From positions 76,268-140,267 of the forward strand of contig NZ_LMMU01000008.1 in the NCBI RefSeq assembly GCF_001422375.1: a stretch of 64,000 nt of DNA. The letters run 5' to 3'. The position numbers were made by a program, and so were the translations under genes. Each line of letters starts with the position of its first letter. Positions within the stretch are counted from its first letter, which is position 1. The DNA comes from Methylobacterium sp. Leaf99. Lineage in GTDB: Bacteria; Pseudomonadota; Alphaproteobacteria; Rhizobiales; Beijerinckiaceae. The notes below the pieces were generated by a model that worked only from the letters and a program-made list of their open reading frames with translations, was not told the DNA's origin and made no database searches. Of the stretch, positions 60,933 to 64,000 are shown piece after piece.

Positions 60933-61088
60933 GAGGGTCGTCCGCTGTTGTCGTGCGCGGGCGGGACGCGCCCGCCGCTGTCTCCCGCGACAAACCGGCC
61001 ACCGGCCCATTCGTCAAGCGACAAACTTGTCCGGAAACGCCCGTTGCCCCCGCCTCCGATCCCGCCTATAGAGGCCTCGCTCCGACCA

Positions 61089-61164
61089 GCGCCCTTCGTC
61101 TAGCGGTCCAGGACGTCGCCCTTTCACGGCGAAAACACGGGTTCGATTCCCGTAGGGCGCGCCA
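61089..61164 (+). tRNA. tRNA-Glu (anticodon UUC), CCA encoded
   Basis: 76 bases with acceptor arms GCGCCCT and AGGGCGC pairing perfectly, a D arm around CTAGCGGTCCAG, anticodon stem CGCC/GGCG with loop CTTTCAC (anticodon TTC), and T arm ACGGG-TTCGATT-CCCGT. The 3' CCA is encoded at 61162-61164. A typical alphaproteobacterial tRNA-Glu. Confidence 0.97.
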
Positions 61165-61434
61165 TTCTCGGTGCAATCAGCGACCTTGCGGATGCTCATC
61201 GCCTCGTCGCGATGCAGGCGACTTCGCGGACGAGATGTCCCTTCAGTCAAACGGCGGCGTTCGGCGCTTCATACGCTTGACGGTGCCGGCTCGCGATCGG
61301 CCCGCAATTGTACCTATCCCGTAACTGCTTGAAGTTCGTTGATTTCGAAGGTCAATCAAACTTTGAATTCGACGTCTCGATCGATGCCGAGATCTTCGGC
61401 CTCGGGCTGCTGAGGCCGATCCTGAAATCTTCGA

Positions 61435-63309
61435 TCACGACATGTAGTTCACCAGGGTCAGTTTCGAGAGCATCGAGGTGACCTGATAGCTCGCCTGCAA
61501 CTGGTTCTGCACGGCGAGAAGGTTGGCCGCGACTTCCTCGGTGGAGATCGTGTCCGTCCCGTCGAGGGTATTCTGGAGCTGGGCGCGGGTGGCGCCGTTC
61601 TGCGCCTTGGCGTTGGTGATCTGGGCCGAGGCGAGGCTCAGTTCCGTGGCCACCTGGGCGATGCCCTGATCGTCCTGCTTGGGCGTGAGGACGGAGCGGA
61701 CACGGTCGGTCAGCGCCGTGTAGCGGCTGCGCTCGCTCAACGCCAAGGTCCGGTCCGTGGCCGAGAGGGTCGCGTCGTTGGGGTCCTTGGTGCTGGCGAA
61801 GCCCTCGCTCGCCAGGGCGGCGATGCCCGACAGGGCATTGCGAATGCCGGTCTCGTTGGCCTGGGCACCGATCCCGATGGATTGGCCGCTGCTGACCTGC
61901 ACGGTGGCCGTCCCGCGCGGGTCCGCCAGGCTCTCGTCGCCCGTGTACCAGATCACGGTCTTGCCGGCCGGGTTACTGGCGAAGCCGCCCTTGGCGGTAT
62001 CCACCCGGCGGGGCGCGAACACGTCGGACTTCGAGCCCGCGAAAAAATCCTTCGCGGCCAGAACGGCGGACGAGGCCGAGAGCGTGGTGCCGGCGCTGGC
62101 CTTGGTTGTCGCGAACAGGGCCTGCTGCAGGTTCTGCGCGGTCACCACCGGGTCGGCGTCGATGAGGAACACCGACGGGTCCTTGCCGTCCGTGGTGGTC
62201 TTGGCCGTGAGGGTCAGTGTCGTCGTGGTGCCGTCGCGCAGGCCGAGGGTCACCGTGATGGTGTCGCCGTTCTGGGGCGGCGTCGTGCTGCTGACCGTCA
62301 GGGTGGTGCTGGCGGCCGTCCCGCCATTGAACGTCGCCGTGACGCCGGGCGGGGACGAACTCTGGGCGGCCGCGATCTGGCTGGTCCCGAGGGCGGTCTT
62401 CAAGCTGGCCCCGCTCGCGGCGGCATTTGCGCCGATGACGAATTCGTTGGTCGCTCCCGTCGTCGCCGTCCGCGCCGTGTAGTCGACGAAGGTCTGGCTG
62501 CCATCGGCCTGGTTGACGCTCACCCGGACCACGTCGCCGTCCTTCGGCTGCGTGCCGAATCCCAGGGTTACGGTCGGCGCGGCGGCCGCGGCGGCCACGG
62601 TGGGGCTGAACGCGGTCGGGTTGGAGCTTGTGATCGTCCCCAGGGTGAAGCCGAAATTGGCGCGGTCGGCCGCGGTCTTGCCGTTGTCGCCGGTGACGTT
62701 CGCGGGCTCCGAGATCGTGACCGTCGCCGTCGTGGTGGCCGGGATGCTCAGATTGCCCGTCCCTGGCGATCCGGTGGCCCCGTCGGCCGCCTTGCGCTCG
62801 GCGATCATCGCGGTGAGGCCGGCCTTGGTGCCGTCGCCGTTGAGGATCGCGTCGGCGGACGCCACCGACGGGGTGTCGGTGGCGCGCCCCCCGAAAATGT
62901 AGGTTCCGGCGTAGTTCTGGTTCAGGGTATCGACGAACAGGTCGAGGTTGGCCGCCGCCGTGGTGCGGGTAGTGTCGCGGGCCGAGGATGAGCTCGTGTT
63001 GGTCAGTCCCGTGGCGATGGTGCTGACGGTGGTCGACGTGACCTTCGACAGGTTCTGCAGGCTGGCCGATCCGAGGGTGATGCGGTTGAGGGCGCCGGTG
63101 ATGCTGGCGGCATACCCGTCGAGGCGGGCGACCTGCGCGTGCGCGGTCAGGCTAGTGGTGCGGGCGGCCCCCAGACCGCCATAGGTTTCCGCCACCCGCC
63201 CCGTGGAGAGCTGAGTGGTGAGGCCGTCAAGCTTCTCCTTGGTCGCGAGCAGGCGCTGCGTGTTCAGGGTGGTGTTGTAGCTGCCGGCCGCGAAAGGCGT
63301 GATGGTCAT
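61435..63309 (-). CDS. flgL: Flagellar hook-associated protein FlgL, expanded
   Basis: Hook-filament junction protein. The N-terminal flagellin-type domain (about 1-150) holds LLATKEKLDGLTTQLSTGRV and NYAGTYIFGGRATDTPSV, and the C-terminal one (about 500-624) holds the heptad helix IAQVATELSLASAQITNAKA and ends KLTLVNYMS. At 624 residues it is nearly twice the usual 300-350: a Thr/Ala/Gly-rich beta insert fills about residues 180-480. It follows flgK in the same direction after a gap of about 50 bases. Confidence 0.9.
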   Translation of the reverse strand: MTITPFAAGSYNTTLNTQRLLATKEKLDGLTTQLSTGRVAETYGGLGAARTTSLTAHAQVARLDGYAASITGALNRITLGSASLQNLSKVTSTTVSTIATGLTNTSSSSARDTTRTTAAANLDLFVDTLNQNYAGTYIFGGRATDTPSVASADAILNGDGTKAGLTAMIAERKAADGATGSPGTGNLSIPATTTATVTISEPANVTGDNGKTAADRANFGFTLGTITSSNPTAFSPTVAAAAAAPTVTLGFGTQPKDGDVVRVSVNQADGSQTFVDYTARTATTGATNEFVIGANAAASGASLKTALGTSQIAAAQSSSPPGVTATFNGGTAASTTLTVSSTTPPQNGDTITVTLGLRDGTTTTLTLTAKTTTDGKDPSVFLIDADPVVTAQNLQQALFATTKASAGTTLSASSAVLAAKDFFAGSKSDVFAPRRVDTAKGGFASNPAGKTVIWYTGDESLADPRGTATVQVSSGQSIGIGAQANETGIRNALSGIAALASEGFASTKDPNDATLSATDRTLALSERSRYTALTDRVRSVLTPKQDDQGIAQVATELSLASAQITNAKAQNGATRAQLQNTLDGTDTISTEEVAANLLAVQNQLQASYQVTSMLSKLTLVNYMS

Positions 63310-63359
63310 GGGCGCGAACTCGGGATCGAGGGGCGGTCGGTGGTCTGCGGGGGCATGCG

Positions 63360-64000
63360 TCAGATCCGCAGCAGGGTGTCGAGCATGTCGCGGGCGGCCG
63401 TGAGCACCCGCGCGTTGGCCCCATAGGCCGTCTGAAGCTGGATCAGGTTGGCCATCTCCTCGTCGATCTTGACGCCGGATTCGCCAGCGAATCGGCTCTG
63501 GGCCGTCGCGAGGGCGATCTGCTGGCCCTCGTCGAGGCTCAGGCTCGAGGCGGCGTTCGCCCCCTGCGCGTCGATGATGCGCAGGGCGAAGTCGGCCACG
63601 TTGGTGGTGAACGGCGCGCGCACGCCGCCGATACCGGAGGCGGACGAGAACGTGTGGGTGTTGGTCGTTAGTCCGGCCAGGAGGCGCTGAGGCCGCGTCG
63701 CGTCGCCGGATTGCGTGGTGGGGGACGAAAGGACGAGGGCACTGGTGTCGGCCTTGATCGCCGGGTTGAGGGCGATGCGCTGGGCAAACCCCGTCAGCTG
63801 TGAACCACCGTCGAAGTTGCCCGTGTAGAGGCCGTTGGCCCGGCCGGAATCGACGAACAGGGCGATCTCGGCGTTGTTGGCCGAGTTCTTGGTCTCGGTG
63901 GCGCTGGACGGCACCGTCACGGTGGCGCCCACCGTCCCGACGGCCGGCGTCAGCGACGCGGCGCTGCGGGTGATCGTGAGCTTTCCGCCGGTGACCGCGA
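63360..64000 (-). CDS. flgK: Flagellar hook-associated protein FlgK, C-terminal part
   Basis: The last 213 codons of a gene that starts beyond the right edge. The end is diagnostic: LDEGQQIALATAQSRFAGES, GVKIDEEMANLIQLQTAYGA and NARVLTAARDMLDTLLRI form the C-terminal FlgK/FlgE helix. The visible upstream part is beta-rich and Thr/Ser-rich. It caps the hook as the first junction protein; FlgL, encoded next, is the second. Confidence 0.92.
   Translation of the reverse strand, partial: AVTGGKLTITRSAASLTPAVGTVGATVTVPSSATETKNSANNAEIALFVDSGRANGLYTGNFDGGSQLTGFAQRIALNPAIKADTSALVLSSPTTQSGDATRPQRLLAGLTTNTHTFSSASGIGGVRAPFTTNVADFALRIIDAQGANAASSLSLDEGQQIALATAQSRFAGESGVKIDEEMANLIQLQTAYGANARVLTAARDMLDTLLRI

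Overview
The window is GC-rich alphaproteobacterial chromosome. The gene content (a DUF6481 protein, a DUF2934/AAAK-tail protein, YcjX/YcjF, GlgE-type glucan metabolism, GGAAC-N16/17-CGTT stress promoters) points to Methylobacteriaceae in the Hyphomicrobiales. That placement is inferred from family knowledge, not from a database comparison. Coding is dense on both strands, with one tRNA and no insertion sequence, CRISPR array or rRNA.

Layout. 1-8.5 kb: a truncated sensor histidine kinase, a TVP38/TMEM64 membrane protein, a small secreted protein, an unknown membrane-anchored protein, an LLM-class flavin monooxygenase, asd, then a two-gene cassette resembling a polymorphic toxin and its immunity protein. 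8.5-28.4 kb, all minus strand: an alpha-glucan/trehalose locus (otsA, glgX, treZ, malQ-treY fusion, glgE with an extra GH13 domain, treS-maltokinase fusion, glgB). 28.8-30.9 kb: four plus-strand stress-type membrane or amphipathic proteins behind an EcfG-like promoter. 31-38 kb: an RBBP9-like hydrolase, the ycjX/ycjF pair, a secreted repeat protein, a SixA-like phosphatase, an aldo/keto reductase and a MoxR ATPase. 38-44 kb: a two-gene membrane system of unknown function, a CPA2 cation/proton antiporter, a metallothionein, DUF6481 and cold-shock genes. 44-50.6 kb: tamA-tamB. 50.6-56.3 kb: many small proteins, including a peptide-deformylase-like protein without canonical metal ligands, paired secreted four-Cys paralogues, a HAD phosphatase and a secreted protein, each of the last two behind a consensus EcfG promoter. 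56.3-61.2 kb: RNA modification (RlmD-like, TlyA, RlmB), a CYTH-CHAD protein and tRNA-Glu. 61.4-64 kb: flgL and the end of flgK.

How it fits together. The glucan locus holds three bacterial trehalose routes (OtsA; TreY-TreZ; TreS) with the enzymes that make, branch, debranch and extend glucan (GlgB, GlgX, MalQ, Mak, GlgE), so glucan and trehalose can be interconverted. Divergent from it is an EcfG-preceded operon of LEA-like and membrane proteins. Together these look like a desiccation/osmotic stress island under the PhyR-EcfG general stress response. Further EcfG-type motifs lie upstream of small genes near 3.1 and 53.5-53.9 kb.

Most unusual items: the toxin/immunity-like pair with an AT-rich 3' part, the degenerate deformylase, the DUF4407-like two-gene membrane system, the fusion-rich trehalose locus, and the EcfG motif set.
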